Below the pieces are notes generated by a model. The model worked only from the letters and a program-made list of their open reading frames with translations, was not told where the DNA came from and ran no database searches. Below are positions 7,210 through 7,719 of a stretch of 7,719 nt of DNA, one piece after another (position 1 is the first letter of the stretch; each line of letters opens with the position of its first letter). The DNA is from an uncultured Ruminococcus sp. (GTDB taxonomy: Bacteria; Bacillota; Clostridia; Oscillospirales; Acutalibacteraceae), in NCBI GenBank assembly GCA_902767175.1, contig CACXGH010000092.1:1-7719 (forward strand), read 5' to 3'. Made by a program: the position numbers and the translations under genes.

Positions 7210-7300
7210 ATTAAACAAGGAGCAAAGCTCCCCGACGTCTGTTGACGGCGTCGCTCGCTCCAATCAAGCGAGCTTGTTGGAGCTTTGCTCCTTGTTTAAT
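7210..7300. repeat. Palindromic small repeat, copy 2, complete (91 bp)
   Basis: Perfect 22-bp terminal inverted repeats (7210-7231 and 7279-7300; outer bases ATTAAACAAGGAG and CTCCTTGTTTAAT) enclose two touching hairpins. Hairpin 1 is CGACGTC/GGCGTCG-type pairing across 7233-7253; hairpin 2 is GCTCGCT (7253-7259) with AGCGAGC (7267-7273). The whole thus folds as a three-way junction. Each arm also holds its own mini-hairpin (GGAGC-aaa-GCTCC). It starts five bases after the metG stop and could end that transcript, since the last arm finishes in TTGTTTAAT. No transposase is encoded and no target duplication is evident. It is directly repeated with 1-83. Confidence 0.88.
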
Positions 7301-7477
7301 GAAACCCTATTTGCGGATTCGATCTGGCTGTACAGAAAGCTTGAACAAATGCAGATTGATGTAAAGATGATACAAATGAAAGGGGCATTTCACGCATTTG
7401 CAGCAACCGGAACTCAGTCGCCCGAAACAAAACAAATATTATCAGAGAGTATAGAGTTTATCAAAAGTAAATTCTGA
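7301..7477 (+). pseudogene. C-terminal stump of an alpha/beta hydrolase (esterase-like)
   Basis: The frame ends at TGA 7475-7477 and reads ETLFADSIWLYRKLEQ, later MKGAFHAFAATGTQSPETKQ and a final helix to SKF. This matches the last 55-60 residues of acetylesterase/lipase-type alpha/beta hydrolases, where 'LA.KL...G..V.......FH.F' carries the catalytic His (here FHAF, about 7388-7399). The Ser nucleophile elbow and the Asp region are absent. The coding similarity begins exactly where the repeat ends. The frame stays open through the repeat back to a TAA at 7205-7207, and a TTG at 7274 could serve as a start, but there is no ribosome binding site. It is most simply a gene remnant left by repeat insertion plus deletion. 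Confidence 0.6.
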
Positions 7478-7487
7478 AGTGCAGTAT

Positions 7488-7540
7488 TAATATCAGATAT
7501 AAGGCGAGCCGCAGATTGTTGTCGGGTCTATTTGATATTA
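7488..7540. repeat. Inverted repeat, 12-bp arms
   Basis: TAATATCAGATA (7488-7499) pairs with TATTTGATATTA (7529-7540), with one G-T pair, and encloses a 29-base interior. It follows the hydrolase stop by 10 bases. It has no T run, so it is not a standard terminator; it may be a long-looped hairpin or a remnant of mobile DNA. Confidence 0.4.
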
Positions 7541-7573
7541 GTCTAATACACACCTGTTATCAGGATCATAAAT

Positions 7574-7620
7574 AAGGCACGGTAGTCTCCTGCAGGAGAT
7601 GACCGTGCCTTGTTGTATAT
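7574..7620 (+). terminator. Strong hairpin terminator
   Basis: AAGGCACGGT (7574-7583) pairs perfectly with ACCGTGCCTT (7602-7611). The loop region contains TCTCC-TGCA-GGAGA (7586-7599), which extends the stem after a short internal mismatch. A T-rich tail GTTGTATATTTTAT follows. It probably ended the transcript of the former hydrolase gene. The other strand also reads into A/T-rich sequence, so it may work in both directions. Confidence 0.7.
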
Positions 7621-7631
7621 TTTATCCTAAC

Positions 7632-7694
7632 ACGGCAAGAAGACTCCGACCTCTATAGGTCGGGGATGAATTGCCGTCAGCCCGTAAGGGCTGA
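7632..7694 (-). mobile_element. IS200/IS605-type right end / omega-RNA 3' end (candidate)
   Basis: On the minus strand this reads GGCAATTCATCCCCGACC, a short loop, then GGTCGGAGTCTTCTTGCC. From memory this resembles the conserved end that follows tnpB (OrfB) genes in many IS200/IS605-type elements. Outer arms ACGGCAA (7632-7638) and TTGCCGT (7671-7677) enclose a 9-bp stem (7644-7652 with 7657-7665). Next to it, TCAGCCC-GTAA-GGGCTGA (7677-7694) is a perfect 7-bp stem with a GNRA loop. The tnpB body would lie beyond position 7719 in minus orientation, so only the end is here. It could instead be an isolated end (MITE/PATE-like) or another structured RNA. Confidence 0.45.
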
Positions 7695-7719
7695 AAATGC
7701 TTGACATCGTTACAGTGTA

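Noticed and set aside
1..7300. CRISPR array from the repeated hairpin units
   Set aside because: Only two distant copies of the large repeat and no regular repeat-spacer pattern anywhere in the window.
7274..7477. Intact 67-codon gene starting at TTG 7274
   Set aside because: Start lies in the repeat, lacks a ribosome binding site, and the product is only the tail of a larger hydrolase.
7701..7706. TTGACA as a -35 box near the window end
   Set aside because: Any -10 box would fall beyond position 7719, so it cannot be judged.

Overview
The window looks like chromosomal DNA of a low-to-mid GC Gram-positive anaerobe of the class Clostridia. The Oscillospiraceae (Ruminococcus / Eubacterium siraeum type) are my best guess, from protein style, frequent AGA and ATA codons, strong AGGAGG-type ribosome binding sites and sigma-A promoters. 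That placement is inference; no rRNA or marker alignment was possible.

Layout. Positions 1-83 hold one copy of a small palindromic repeat, cut by the window edge. Positions 84-702 form a long non-coding stretch. It contains an AT-only segment, a possible degenerate MITE-like element (162-312) with a tiny minus-strand ORF, several hairpins (383-408, 485-521, 522-550), a tandem pair of palindromic units (584-628) and a good promoter (636-664). Five plus-strand genes follow: a PcrA/UvrD helicase (703-3075, GTG start), a cytoplasmic Zn-dependent phospholipase C family protein (3097-3993), an HPr-like phosphocarrier (4040-4300), a GNAT acetyltransferase (4399-5232) and methionyl-tRNA synthetase (5252-7204). 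They appear to form two transcription units. pcrA, the PLC and HPr run from the 636-664 promoter. The GNAT gene and metG run from a second strong promoter at 4337-4365. No clear terminator separates the two units, so read-through is possible.

Right side. A second full copy of the repeat (7210-7300) starts five bases after the metG stop codon. It abuts a C-terminal stump of an alpha/beta hydrolase (7301-7477) that has lost its nucleophile region. Beyond this lie an inverted repeat (7488-7540), a strong hairpin terminator (7574-7620) and a pair of hairpins (7632-7694). On the minus strand those hairpins resemble the 3' end / omega-RNA end of an IS200/IS605-type TnpB element whose body would lie outside the window.

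The genes are mostly housekeeping: DNA repair, translation and carbon-flux signalling. The PLC and GNAT have unknown substrates. The least explained material is non-coding: the three-way-junction repeat pair, the structured leader region upstream of pcrA, and the omega-RNA-like end. I see no complete new defence or mobile system within these boundaries.
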